Shown here in pieces: positions 1-7,552 of a stretch of DNA of 64,000 nt. The notes under the pieces are model-generated. The model saw nothing but the letters and a program-made list of their open reading frames with translations, was not told the origin of the DNA and ran no database searches. The DNA comes from Paenirhizobium cremeum. Lineage in GTDB: Bacteria > Pseudomonadota > Alphaproteobacteria > Rhizobiales > Rhizobiaceae. The stretch covers positions 54,413 to 118,412 of the forward strand of contig NZ_JAGGCS010000016.1 of assembly GCF_022884085.1 (NCBI RefSeq). Direction: 5' to 3'. Every line of letters begins with the position of its first letter. Position 1 is the first letter of the stretch. The position numbers and the translations under genes are program-made.

Positions 1-214
1 AGCCGACGAGCGGCATGTCGAAGCCGAGTTCGAAAAAAGGCTGCAAGGCTTCCGGCGTCGAAAAACCCTCACCCTGGATGGGGCCGTTGATGATCTGCTT
101 GGGCAGATCCAGCGATATGAAATACGGGATCATCGACAAAGCGACGATCATGAGAATGATGACTTGCTGACGCCAGGTGTGCTTCCAGATGTAGCGGGAA
201 AGACTTTTTTCCAT
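1..214 (-). CDS. ABC transporter, transmembrane N-terminus (partial)
   Basis: Only the first 71 codons lie in the window; the gene runs off the left edge. The protein starts MEKSLSRYIWKHTWRQQ and continues into a hydrophobic helix (roughly residues 18-36, VIILMIVALSMIPYFISL) followed by DLPKQIINGPI, which resembles the first helix of fused exporter-type ABC membrane/ATPase subunits of rhizobia. No ATPase motif is visible because the rest is missing. It lies downstream of the epimerase gene on the same strand, but a hairpin and a good promoter between them suggest it is transcribed on its own. Family assignment is inferred from the N-terminus alone. Confidence 0.55.
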   Translation of the reverse strand, partial: MEKSLSRYIWKHTWRQQVIILMIVALSMIPYFISLDLPKQIINGPIQGEGFSTPEALQPFFELGFDMPLVG

Positions 215-248
215 GGGGCGGGACTGGCCTGATCGAGCACAAATCGGA

Positions 249-277
249 TTTTTAGCCCCGTACTTATGTATTGTCAA
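249..277 (-). promoter_or_regulatory. Sigma70-type promoter of the ABC exporter gene
   Basis: On the minus strand, TTGACA (277-272) is separated by exactly 17 bases from TAAAAA (254-249). It sits 35 bases upstream of the ABC gene start and directly after a small hairpin, so it probably drives the partial ABC gene. Seen in sequence; activity is inferred. Confidence 0.5.
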
Positions 278-278
278 A

Positions 279-295
279 AGCCGCTGCAAGCGGCT
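279..295 (-). terminator. Short hairpin after the epimerase gene
   Basis: A perfect 6-bp stem (AGCCGC / GCGGCT, arms 290-295 and 279-284) with a 5-base loop is followed on the minus strand by three T residues (four counting the last base of the stem). It is a weak intrinsic terminator candidate that would separate the epimerase transcript from the ABC gene. Confidence 0.35.
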
Positions 296-315
296 CGCCG
301 GCATATGTCGGGGGA

Positions 316-1362
316 TCAGGAGACTGCGCTAGTGACGAGTTTTTGCGGCGCCTCTTCCCGTTTCCACGTCTTGTACCATTCGACGAATTCGAGAACGCCG
401 CGTTCGACGGGCATCTGCGGTACGAAGCCCGTCAGCGCCTGAAGGAGATCGGGAAGTGCGTAGGTGCGCGGCACGTCGCCCTTCTGCATCGGCAACATGC
501 GACGAATGGCCGGTTGTCCGATAGCGGCCTCGACCGTTTCCACGAAGCGGATCAGTTCCACCGGCTGGCCGCCGCCGATGTTGACGATGCGGAAAGGGGC
601 ATGCCGGGAAAGTGTATCTTCCACTCCGGGCGCCGCGACACGGTTTTCCTCATCCGGAACGACAGCGATCAACCGTATGATAGCTTCCACCAGATCGTCG
701 ATATAGGTGAAGTCGCGGCTCATCTTCCCTTCGCCGTAAATATCCACGGGACGGCCGTTGAGTATGGCGTCGGTGAATTTGAAAAGGGCCATGTCGGGGC
801 GTCCCCATGGACCGTACACGGTGAAGAAACGGAAAGCGGTGGTCGGTATCTTGTAAAGATGGGCATAGGAATGGCCCATGGCCTCCATCGCCTTCTTGGT
901 CGCGGCATAAAGCGTGAGCGGCTCGTCGGCATGGTCGGTTTCGGCGAATGGCACCTTCTCGTTCGCGCCATAGATCGAGGAACTGGAGGCGAGCAGGAGA
1001 TGCTTCGGCCCGATGCGTTTCGCCAGTTCCAGCACGGTCCAGGAGCCGGTGAGATTGGAGGTTACATAGGCCTGCGGATTTTCGAGGCTGTAGCGCACGC
1101 CGGCCTGGGCCGCGAGATGAACGATCGCGTCGGGTTGTTCTATGGCGGCTGCGCGGTCGAGCGCTGCCGTATCCTCGAGCATGCCGATGATCGGATCGAA
1201 ATTCGGATAGCTTTCGAGGATTCCATGACGCCGACGTTTCAGGGAGACGTCGTAATAAGGTGTCATGCCGTCGAAGCCGGTCACGCTGTGGCCGGCCTCC
1301 AGAAGCCTTCGGGCCAGATGAAAGCCGATGAAGCCTGCCGTCCCGGTAATCAGATAACGCAT
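316..1362 (-). CDS. lpsL: UDP-glucuronate 4-epimerase-like NAD-dependent sugar epimerase
   Basis: 348 aa, the usual length for the family. It is an extended short-chain dehydrogenase: the NAD-binding glycine motif TGTAGFIG is at residues 6-13, the SSSSIYG segment near 126-132 supplies the catalytic serine region, and YAATK gives Tyr152 and Lys156. The KRRRHG segment and TPYYD near the N-terminus are typical of UDP-glucuronate 4-epimerases (LpsL/Cap1J), which make UDP-galacturonate for lipopolysaccharide or capsule in the cytoplasm. GAAGG lies shortly before the ATG. The substrate cannot be proved from sequence; another nucleotide-sugar epimerase is possible, so the gene symbol is a family-level guess. 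Confidence 0.85.
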   Translation of the reverse strand: MRYLITGTAGFIGFHLARRLLEAGHSVTGFDGMTPYYDVSLKRRRHGILESYPNFDPIIGMLEDTAALDRAAAIEQPDAIVHLAAQAGVRYSLENPQAYVTSNLTGSWTVLELAKRIGPKHLLLASSSSIYGANEKVPFAETDHADEPLTLYAATKKAMEAMGHSYAHLYKIPTTAFRFFTVYGPWGRPDMALFKFTDAILNGRPVDIYGEGKMSRDFTYIDDLVEAIIRLIAVVPDEENRVAAPGVEDTLSRHAPFRIVNIGGGQPVELIRFVETVEAAIGQPAIRRMLPMQKGDVPRTYALPDLLQALTGFVPQMPVERGVLEFVEWYKTWKREEAPQKLVTSAVS

Positions 1363-1641
1363 GGTCTGCCTTCGTTCCGCGTCGTTACTTCGATGTTCGA
1401 AGTCTCCTGGGCGCGGCTCGTTGCCGTCGCCATGTCGCGGTCCTAGAGCTTCCAGCGAAGGACGACAACCGGATTCTCTCGTAAATTCCGGTCAATTCCG
1501 TGAGAATAGACATGAATTGGCGTGATCGGAGAGTGATGGGCACCGGTGCAGTTCGGATCTGCGGTCAGGATGTCGGGCCTCCCGGATAGCTTCCCTAACC
1601 CGAGGTCTTCGGCGATGGCATTGTCTGGGAGGATTTCATGT

Positions 1642-3306
1642 TCAGGAAATCGGTGCGGCTAAGGTCTTCACCATTGCACGCTCGATGAGCGTAGCGACCG
1701 GGGCATCGGGGCCAAGTGTGCCGAAGGCGAGCCCGTGTTCCTTTGCGAGACGGGAGCGGCAGAAACATGCTGCGATGGCCTGGTCCGCCGATTTCAGAAG
1801 AAGGGAAGCCTGCAGCAGGAGTGCGACGCGTTCCACGACCGCGCGGCTGCGATATTCGAGTGTTTCCGCATCGGCGAAAGAGCCGGCGAGCGCATCGAAC
1901 TCGGCATCGTAGCTACGGTCGAGACCTTTTGCGCCGGCAAGTTCGCCGAAGAGGGCGTCGCGCGACGCGGGTTCCTTGCGCAAGGCTCTCAGCACGTCGA
2001 GGCACTGGACATTGCCGCTGCCTTCCCAGATCGAGTTGAGCGGAGCCTGCCGGTAAAGACGTGGCATCATTGTCTCTTCCACGTAACCGATGCCACCGAG
2101 GCATTCCTGCGCTTCATTGATGTGTGGAGGAGCGCGCTTGCAGATCCAGTATTTGCCGATCGCCGTGGCGATGCGGGCAAAGACGGCCTCGCTTTCGTCG
2201 CGTTCTGCGGCGTCTATGGCGCGGGCGACGCGCATCGTCAGGGTGACTGCCGCCTCGCTTTCAAGAGCCAGATCGGCGAGCACGTTGCGCATCAACGGTT
2301 GGTCCACCAGGTATTTTCCGAACGCCCTGCGTTGCCGAGTGTGATGAAGGGCTTGCACCGTCGCTTGCCGCATCTGGCTCGCGGAGCCGGTCATGCAGTC
2401 GAGGCGGGTGAGCGCCACCATATCGAGAATGGTCACGACACCCCGGCCTTCTTCACCGACGAGTTCTCCAAACGCTCCGCGAAACTCCACCTCCGACGAG
2501 GCGTTCGACCAGTCACCGAGCTTGTCCTTCAGTCGCTGGATCTCGACTGCATTGCGACTGCCGTCCGGGCGAAAGCGCGGCACAAGAAAGCAGCTCAAAC
2601 CACCCTCTGCCTGCGCAAGCACCAGATGGGCATCGCACATCGGAGCGGAGAAGAACCATTTGTGCCCGACCAGTTCATAGGTGCCGTCAGGTTGGCGGAT
2701 TGCCCGCGTTGTGTTTGAGCGGATGTCGGAACCGCCCTGTTTTTCTGTCATACCCATGCCGATGGTGCAGCCGGCCTTCCGGTCCATCGGAAGGCTGCGC
2801 GGGTCGTACTCGGTGGAGATGAGCTTGGGAATCCATTTCTCCGCGACTGTTGATGTGTGTCTGAGGGCGGGAATAGCCGCGTAGGTCATCGACATGGGGC
2901 AGCCCACGCCCGCATCCGCTTGCGAGCCTATATACATCACAGCGGCGCGCGCCACATGTGCGCCGGCCCGGTTGGCATTGCGCCAGGCAAAGCCATTCAT
3001 GCCGTATTTCATCGCCTCCGTCATCAGCCGATGATAGGCGGGGTGGAATTCCACCTCGTCAATGCGGCGGCCATACCGGTCGAACGGCCGCAATCGCGGG
3101 CGGTTTTCATTCGCTTCATAACCCGCCTGGATAAGCTCGCCGCCGGCCAGTGCGCCGTATTCGCTTAAGTGGTCACTTGCCCAGGAGGCGCCGTCGCGCT
3201 CGACCGCCTCACGCAGCGCAGTGTCCGTCTCCCAGACATTATAATCCATGAGCGCTTCCGGCTGATTTTGCACTTCGTGCGTCAGGAATTGGCTGGTAAG
3301 TGACAT
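1642..3306 (-). CDS. AidB-like acyl-CoA dehydrogenase family flavoprotein
   Basis: 554 aa from the ATG at 3306, which has GAGGAGG just upstream; an in-frame ATG 30 bases earlier is less likely. The protein matches the large AidB-type subgroup: GMGMTEKQGGSDIRSNTTRA in the middle domain, HKWFFSAPMCD as the FAD/substrate region, and CLGGIGYVEE plus LYRQAPLNSIWEGSGN in the C-terminal helical domain. Family members bind FAD; AidB of E. coli is linked to the alkylation response, but many relatives are of unknown substrate. It is divergent from a PaaX-family regulator with 48 bp between starts, suggesting that regulator controls it and that the true role may be an acyl-CoA oxidation. Confidence 0.88.
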   Translation of the reverse strand: MSLTSQFLTHEVQNQPEALMDYNVWETDTALREAVERDGASWASDHLSEYGALAGGELIQAGYEANENRPRLRPFDRYGRRIDEVEFHPAYHRLMTEAMKYGMNGFAWRNANRAGAHVARAAVMYIGSQADAGVGCPMSMTYAAIPALRHTSTVAEKWIPKLISTEYDPRSLPMDRKAGCTIGMGMTEKQGGSDIRSNTTRAIRQPDGTYELVGHKWFFSAPMCDAHLVLAQAEGGLSCFLVPRFRPDGSRNAVEIQRLKDKLGDWSNASSEVEFRGAFGELVGEEGRGVVTILDMVALTRLDCMTGSASQMRQATVQALHHTRQRRAFGKYLVDQPLMRNVLADLALESEAAVTLTMRVARAIDAAERDESEAVFARIATAIGKYWICKRAPPHINEAQECLGGIGYVEETMMPRLYRQAPLNSIWEGSGNVQCLDVLRALRKEPASRDALFGELAGAKGLDRSYDAEFDALAGSFADAETLEYRSRAVVERVALLLQASLLLKSADQAIAACFCRSRLAKEHGLAFGTLGPDAPVATLIERAMVKTLAAPIS

Positions 3307-3354
3307 GTTTTCCTCCTCGTGCCCTTCAGCACGCATGAAAGAAAATTACGACCA

Positions 3355-4173
3355 ATGACAGATAGTGTCAAACATAGTAATTTTGAGGTCCCGAACGCGC
3401 GGCGTCTGATCCTCAATCTTCTTGGTGTCGCCGCTGGCGGTGTGTTGAGCGTGGCCGACGCCTTGAGAGCCGGTGCACTCTTCGATATTTCCGAAAACAG
3501 CGTGCGGGTGACGCTAGCCCGTCTTGCCCGGTCGGGGCTTGTCGAGCTTGTCGAGCGAGGCGTTTATCGCCTGGGGTCCGAGAGGCGAAAGATCCGTGAC
3601 GATGTCGCCGGTTGGCGGACGGTCGAGGAGCGTCTCGTCAGATGGAATGGCGACTGGATCGCGGCATCGACCGGAGGGCTTTCCCGCAGCGACCGCAAGG
3701 TGCTCAGGGCACGGGAGCGGGCACTCTCCATGCTGGGCATGCGCGAACTCGGCAACGGCCTTTTTATTCGTCCCGATAATCTGGCGGGCGGAGCTGGCAT
3801 GGTGCGTCAGCGCCTGATCGCGCTGGGACTTGGAGAGGAGGCTGCCGTATTCCGGGCTGCGGACTTCGATCCCGAGCGACAGGAACAGGCTCTTGGTCTT
3901 TGGGAACGCGACACATCAGTCGCGGCCTACAGGGAAGGCGTGCGGCGTCTGGAGGTGTGGCTTGAGGGCGTGGCGAGATTGCGGCCAGAGATCGCCGCGC
4001 GGGATAGCTTCCTTCTGGGTGATGATGCCATTCGCCAGATCGTCTTCGATCCCATGCTGCCCGCGCCGTTGGCGGACGAAGCCGCCCGCCACGACTTTAT
4101 CGAGGCGGTAAAGCGGTTCGACGATCAGGGTCGGCGGATATGGATGGAATTCTTCGGCACATCCGCTTCATGA
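3355..4173 (+). CDS. PaaX-family transcriptional regulator
   Basis: 272 aa from the ATG at 3355 (a GTG at 3319 in the same frame would overlap the start of the divergent gene). The N-terminus is a winged helix (about residues 10-75: ARRLILNLLGV, SVADALRAGALFDISENSVRVTLARLARSGLVE), followed by the PaaX central and C-terminal domains. PaaX of the phenylacetate pathway is a repressor released by an aryl-CoA thioester. No phenylacetate genes are here; the partner is the adjacent divergent AidB-like dehydrogenase, so an acyl-CoA ligand is plausible but inferred. An inverted repeat TGACA-5-TGTCA lies at its first codons (3356-3370) and could be an operator. Confidence 0.82.
   Translation: MTDSVKHSNFEVPNARRLILNLLGVAAGGVLSVADALRAGALFDISENSVRVTLARLARSGLVELVERGVYRLGSERRKIRDDVAGWRTVEERLVRWNGDWIAASTGGLSRSDRKVLRARERALSMLGMRELGNGLFIRPDNLAGGAGMVRQRLIALGLGEEAAVFRAADFDPERQEQALGLWERDTSVAAYREGVRRLEVWLEGVARLRPEIAARDSFLLGDDAIRQIVFDPMLPAPLADEAARHDFIEAVKRFDDQGRRIWMEFFGTSAS
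3356..3370. promoter_or_regulatory. Inverted repeat TGACA-N5-TGTCA at the PaaX-type gene start
   Basis: Perfect 5-bp inverted repeat with a 5-bp spacer, located within the first codons of the regulator and 50 bp from the divergent dehydrogenase start. The position fits an autoregulatory operator, but short repeats like this also occur by chance. Confidence 0.3.
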
Positions 4174-4199
4174 GCGGTCCGGCCAGTTCCTGAGAGGCG

Positions 4200-4440
4200 T
4201 AATCGCTTCATCCGGTTTTCGATCGGGGGCAGGTGACCGCAGCCGCGGAAGACGTGAAGCTGCGGAGCTGGCGCGGCCTTGTTGAAGGTCCAGCGAACGC
4301 TCGTAAGGTGTGACCATGTCCTGATTGCGGACATCGAGCAGAGTTGGAACGGTGATCGTTGGCTCGCCGCGCGGCGGGGTTCGAACTCTGACGTGCGGCG
4401 CCTTGCTGCCGGTAGAGGCTGATCTGCTGCGTCCACTCGT
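4200..4440 (-). pseudogene. Decayed C-terminal part of an alpha/beta-hydrolase
   Basis: On the minus strand three frames together spell the end of an alpha/beta-hydrolase. One frame reads EWTQQISLYRQQGAA (4443-4399), the next reads EPTITVPTLLDVRNQDMVTP YERSLDL (4365-4290), and a third reads LHVFRGCGHLPPIENRMKRL (about 4266-4207). The acidic residue in the NQDMVTP turn and the GCGH histidine are the expected last two members of the catalytic triad. There is no single open frame and no N-terminal half with the nucleophile, so it is a frameshifted, truncated remnant. The 404-bp interval between the regulator and the next gene holds nothing else I can recognise. Confidence 0.6.
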
Positions 4441-4577
4441 GCTTGTCTTCTCGTTTATATAATTTGATTATTTTATCGTCCGGCGAGCCCAATCGAAAGC
4501 CTATGCGCTCGTGGCTACCTTCTTGTCTACCGGTTCCGCGACATTCTGCGGTGCGACCGGAAACAAAAGAAGGAGAC

Positions 4578-4766
4578 ATGTGCATGTACGGTCGTTTGGG
4601 AAGTTTCTTTCTGGCGCAATATCTCGCGGATATCGACGCGCAGAGCAGTAACAAGCGTTGGCCCGATCATGGGTCGGTCGATCAGAATGCAGGCATTCTG
4701 TTGAAGTGGTTCATGGTGGCGGGCATCGCATGCTCCACCCTGATCGTTCTCGCCCTGATTTTCTGA
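4578..4766 (+). CDS. Small single-pass membrane protein, unknown function
   Basis: 62 aa. AAGGAG lies 5 bases before the ATG at 4578; a second ATG follows at 4584. The N-terminal two thirds are polar (LGSFFLAQYLADIDAQSSNKRW) and the C-terminus is one hydrophobic helix (about residues 42-62, LLKWFMVAGIACSTLIVLALIF) ending the protein. I do not recognise the family. It is followed within 11 bp by another small gene, also with a Shine-Dalgarno sequence, so the two probably form one transcript ahead of the kdp locus. The good ribosome site and the clean helix argue that it is real. Confidence 0.55.
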   Translation: MCMYGRLGSFFLAQYLADIDAQSSNKRWPDHGSVDQNAGILLKWFMVAGIACSTLIVLALIF

Positions 4767-4777
4767 GGAGGCTTCTC

Positions 4778-5050
4778 ATGGGTAGAGCGAATTTGGAAGC
4801 CGCCGCATCGGCGTCCGGCGTGCGATTTACCGTGGGGCGCGACGCTCAAGGCCGCTGGGTCGTTGCCGACCGTGACGGTCTAGTGGGAGGTGTTTTCATC
4901 GATCGCGCCTCTGCTGTGCACTTCGCCATGTTCGAGAGTGATCATAGGCCGGGCGCGGTCTGGTGTGTTCCCGATCATGTCACGCTGAAGCTCGGCAGGC
5001 TTTTCGACAAGCGCCCCGCAAGGCAGGCCAGAGCCGCCGCGAGGGCTTGA
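4778..5050 (+). CDS. Small soluble protein, unknown function
   Basis: 90 aa, start at ATG 4778 with GAGGAGG about 6 bases upstream. The sequence (FTVGRDAQGRWVVADRDGLVGGVFIDRASAVHFAMFES) has the look of a short beta-rich domain in which a residue pattern G-R-W-V-V-x-D repeats the style of small DUF2188-like proteins, but I cannot name the family with confidence. The C-terminus is basic and alanine-rich (KRPARQARAAARA). It sits between two small membrane-protein genes on the same strand. Confidence 0.5.
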   Translation: MGRANLEAAASASGVRFTVGRDAQGRWVVADRDGLVGGVFIDRASAVHFAMFESDHRPGAVWCVPDHVTLKLGRLFDKRPARQARAAARA

Positions 5051-5053
5051 GGC

Positions 5054-5230
5054 GTGTCCCGCCTTTCCGGCTGCCGGCGCAGAAACGGCTACGCGTACAT
5101 ATGGGGTGGAGGAGACAGGCGAAGGGATCACCTCTACGCCTCGAATGTCATTCTCGGCGTGCTGGTCGTCATGCTGCTTGCCTTGCTGGCGACTTACGGA
5201 CTGGCACTCGCAACCACCTTTCAAGCTTAG
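5054..5230 (+). CDS. Small putative membrane protein, unknown function
   Basis: 58 aa from GTG 5054, three bases after the previous stop codon, so translational coupling is likely. The N-terminus is arginine-rich (SRLSGCRRRNGY, GGGDRRRDHLY) and residues about 34-55 form one hydrophobic helix (NVILGVLVVMLLALLATYGLAL). No family recognised. The start codon is not an ATG and the ribosome site is weak, so the gene is less certain than its two upstream neighbours; coupling and the strong helix are the main support. Confidence 0.4.
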   Translation: MSRLSGCRRRNGYAYIWGGGDRRRDHLYASNVILGVLVVMLLALLATYGLALATTFQA

Positions 5231-5235
5231 CCGAA

Positions 5236-5249
5236 ATTCCTATAGGAAT
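5236..5249. repeat. Perfect 14-bp palindrome upstream of kdp
   Basis: ATTCCTATAGGAAT reads the same on both strands and begins five bases after the stop codon of the small membrane gene. It is followed by an AT-rich stretch (CCTATATC). It may be an operator or part of the kdp promoter region; it does not resemble the E. coli KdpE site closely enough to call it one. Confidence 0.35.
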
Positions 5250-5349
5250 CCTATATCTTTGCCGGGCTCCCGATCTCGAATCTATATGCACCCGCGCCGC
5301 ATATTCATGCTCGAGAGATCGAAACGATTTTCTCCTGGCCAGAAAGCGT

Positions 5350-5379
5350 AAAGGTGCCGTCCTTCGGGCGGCGCCCTTT
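5350..5379 (+). promoter_or_regulatory. Hairpin with TTCG loop in the kdp leader
   Basis: An imperfect stem (AAAGG plus GCCGTCC against GGCGGC plus CCTTT) closes on a TTCG tetraloop about 40 bp upstream of the first kdp small gene. It is not followed by a T tract, so it may be a rho-dependent end, a leader structure or an mRNA-stability element rather than an intrinsic terminator. Confidence 0.3.
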
Positions 5380-5419
5380 GGCTTGTCTGACTCCAGTCAT
5401 TGAAAAGGAGTCAAGATCA

Positions 5420-5503
5420 ATGATGGATGTAACTCTACTCGCAATGGCGATCATATTCTTTGCACTATGCTTCGCGTATGCGCGTGCCTGCGATGGACTT
5501 TAA
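5420..5503 (+). CDS. 27-aa membrane peptide preceding kdpF
   Basis: Reads MMDVTLLAMAIIFFALCFAY followed by ARACDGL and a stop. AAAGGAG lies 10-15 bases upstream. The peptide is one hydrophobic helix ending in an ARACDGL tail. From memory, similar peptides with a F-F-A-L-x-x-A-Y-x-x-x-C-D-x-L pattern are found directly before kdpF in other proteobacteria, which supports a real, unnamed Kdp-linked small protein. Its stop is 12 bp before the kdpF start. Function unknown; a role in KdpFABC assembly or stability like that of KdpF is a guess. Confidence 0.6.
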   Translation: MMDVTLLAMAIIFFALCFAYARACDGL

Positions 5504-5515
5504 GGAATTACGCCG

Positions 5516-5605
5516 ATGGTTCTCGATTACGTCTTGAGCGGTGCGGTGACTGTGCTTCTTGCCGTCTATCTCACCTACGCTCTCATCCGCCCCGAGCGCT
5601 TCTGA
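5516..5605 (+). CDS. kdpF: KdpF, small subunit of the potassium-transporting ATPase
   Basis: 29 aa: MVLDYVLSGAVTVLLAVYLT then YALIRPERF. This is the textbook KdpF pattern: a single membrane helix with the conserved Y-L-x-Y-A-L-x-R-P-E-x-F ending. KdpF stabilises the KdpFABC complex in the inner membrane. It lies 35 bp before kdpA in the expected order, behind a GGAATTACGCC ribosome-site region. Too short for routine gene calling but clear by motif and position. Confidence 0.92.
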   Translation: MVLDYVLSGAVTVLLAVYLTYALIRPERF

Positions 5606-5640
5606 CAACGAAGCAGCCGGGCTATTGAAAGTTTTCACCC

Positions 5641-7344
5641 ATGACCCTCAACGGATGGCTTCAGATCCTGCTATACTGCGGGATCACTCTTGCGCTGGTC
5701 AAACCGCTCGGCGGTTACATGACTCGCGTCTTTTCTGGCGAGCGCACTCTCCTTTCACCGGTTCTCGTTCCGATCGAACGGGGACTTTACGCCCTTGCCG
5801 GCACCAGTGAGCGTGAAGAACAGCATTGGACCACCTATGCCTTTGCCATGCTGATGTTCAATCTGCTCGGCGTCCTGTTTCTCTACGCGCTGATGCGTCT
5901 GCAGGCGGGATTGCCGTACAACCCGGCCGGCATGGGCGCGGTGCCGGAGGAACTTGCCTTCAACACCGCTGTCAGCTTCGTGACCAACACCAACTGGCAG
6001 AACTACGGTGGCGAAAGCACCATGTCGTATCTGGTGCAGATGGCCGGGCTCGCCGTGCAGAATTTCCTTTCGGCGGCCACTGGCATGGCAATCGCCATTG
6101 CCCTCATCCGCGCCTTTTCGCGGGCATCGGGCAAGGTGATCGGCAACTTCTGGGTCGATATGATCCGTAGCACCCTCTACGTTTTGCTGCCGATCTGCAT
6201 CGTGCTGACGTTGATCTATGTCTGGCTCGGAGTACCCCAGACATTCGGTCCCTATGTTAACGCCACGACGCTTGAAGGTGCGCAGCAGACCATCGCGGTT
6301 GGCCCCGTCGCTTCACAGCTTGCCATCAAGATGCTCGGTACCAATGGCGGCGGCTTCTTCAATGCCAACTCGGCCCACCCCTTCGAAAACCCCGATGCGA
6401 TCTCCAACCTTATTCAGATGGTGTCTATCTTCGCCATCGGCGCGGCCCTGACCAACGTATTCGGCCGCATGGTCGGCAATCAGCGCCAGGGCTGGGCGAT
6501 CCTGGCCGCGATGGGCATGCTGTTCATCGGCGGTGTCGCGGTCACCTACTGGGCCGAAGCCGCAGGCAATCCGCTGATGCAGTCCCTCGGCCTTGCGGGC
6601 GGCAACATGGAGGGCAAGGAAGTGCGCTTCGGCATCGTCCTGTCCTCGCTGTTTGCCGTCATCACCACGGCGGCATCCTGCGGCGCGGTCAATGCTATGC
6701 ATGGCAGCTTCACCGCACTGGGTGGCCTGATCCCGCTTATCAACATGCAACTCGGCGAAATCATCGTTGGCGGCGTCGGCGCGGGCTTCTATGGCATCGT
6801 GCTGTTCATCGTCGTCGCCGTCTTCGTGGCTGGCCTCATGGTTGGCCGCACGCCGGAATATCTCGGCAAGAAGATCGAGGCGAAGGAAATGAAGATGGCC
6901 GTTCTCGCCATTCTTTGCTTGCCGCTGGCGATGCTTGTCTTCACCGCGATCGCGTCGGTGCTACCTTCGGCGGTCGCCTCGATCGGCACAGCCGGGCCGC
7001 ACGGCTTCTCCGAGATTCTCTATGCCTACACCTCGGCCGCTGCCAACAACGGCTCGGCTTTCGGCGGTCTCACCGGCAATACCCCCTGGTACAACCTGAC
7101 GCTGGGCATCGGCATGCTGGCCGGTCGTTTCCTGGTTATCATTCCCGCTCTCGCAATCGCGGGATCGCTGGTCGCCAAGAAGACGGTTCCGGCCTCGGCG
7201 GGCACTTTCCCGACCGATGGTCCGCTCTTCGTCGGCCTGCTCGTCGGCACAATCCTGATCGTCGGCGGTTTGACCTTCCTGCCGGCGCTAGCACTCGGAC
7301 CGGTGGTCGAGCACTTGGCCATGATTGCCGGACAGGTCTTCTGA
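5641..7344 (+). CDS. kdpA: KdpA, potassium-binding channel-like subunit of Kdp ATPase
   Basis: 567 aa (E. coli KdpA is 557). A polytopic inner-membrane protein of the superfamily of K+ transporters that binds and conducts K+ in the KdpFABC P-type ATPase. The four conserved pore-loop segments are present, including FNTAVSFVTNTNWQNYGGES, GTNGGGFFNANSAHPFENP, TTAASCGAVNAMHGSFTALGG and YTSAAANNGSAFGGLTGNTPWYN, which form the selectivity filter. It is the largest membrane gene of an intact kdpFABCDE locus. The ATG follows kdpF after 35 bp. Potassium limitation and osmotic stress normally induce this operon through KdpDE. Confidence 0.97.
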   Translation: MTLNGWLQILLYCGITLALVKPLGGYMTRVFSGERTLLSPVLVPIERGLYALAGTSEREEQHWTTYAFAMLMFNLLGVLFLYALMRLQAGLPYNPAGMGAVPEELAFNTAVSFVTNTNWQNYGGESTMSYLVQMAGLAVQNFLSAATGMAIAIALIRAFSRASGKVIGNFWVDMIRSTLYVLLPICIVLTLIYVWLGVPQTFGPYVNATTLEGAQQTIAVGPVASQLAIKMLGTNGGGFFNANSAHPFENPDAISNLIQMVSIFAIGAALTNVFGRMVGNQRQGWAILAAMGMLFIGGVAVTYWAEAAGNPLMQSLGLAGGNMEGKEVRFGIVLSSLFAVITTAASCGAVNAMHGSFTALGGLIPLINMQLGEIIVGGVGAGFYGIVLFIVVAVFVAGLMVGRTPEYLGKKIEAKEMKMAVLAILCLPLAMLVFTAIASVLPSAVASIGTAGPHGFSEILYAYTSAAANNGSAFGGLTGNTPWYNLTLGIGMLAGRFLVIIPALAIAGSLVAKKTVPASAGTFPTDGPLFVGLLVGTILIVGGLTFLPALALGPVVEHLAMIAGQVF

Positions 7345-7345
7345 G

Positions 7346-7507
7346 GTGCAAGCCGTGACCCTGCGCAAAAGGTCTTTGAACGCTTCCCTTCATGCTCCGG
7401 TTCGCCGGGGCGTGGAAGGCCCGAAATGGCGGGCTTCCACTGTCATCCTACTGATGACGGTCGGGATCCTGATCCTCGCGGCCACAATCCAAATCGTGCA
7501 CGACTGA
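7346..7507 (+). CDS. Possible small membrane protein between kdpA and kdpB
   Basis: 53 aa from GTG 7346, one base after the kdpA stop; GTG 7355 is an alternative start. The N-terminal half is basic (LRKRSLNASLHAPVRRGVEG) and residues about 30-50 form one hydrophobic helix (TVILLMTVGILILAATIQIV). The interval between kdpA and kdpB is 208 bp, wider than in most kdp operons where the genes nearly touch, and this frame fills most of it. No known family. Support is the helix, the positive-inside N-terminus and the close coupling to kdpA; a chance frame cannot be ruled out. Confidence 0.5.
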   Translation: MQAVTLRKRSLNASLHAPVRRGVEGPKWRASTVILLMTVGILILAATIQIVHD

Positions 7508-7552
7508 CCGGTTGGCCGGTCCACCATTCTCGTTTCAACGCTGGAGTCTCTT

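Noticed and set aside
271..1446. 391-codon plus-strand frame opposite the epimerase
   Set aside because: Covers the epimerase gene and two flanking intergenic pieces, with no domain of its own.
1363..1641. ATTCTC...GAGAAT inverted repeat near 1474-1508
   Set aside because: Only six base pairs with a long spacer and no gene context; likely chance.
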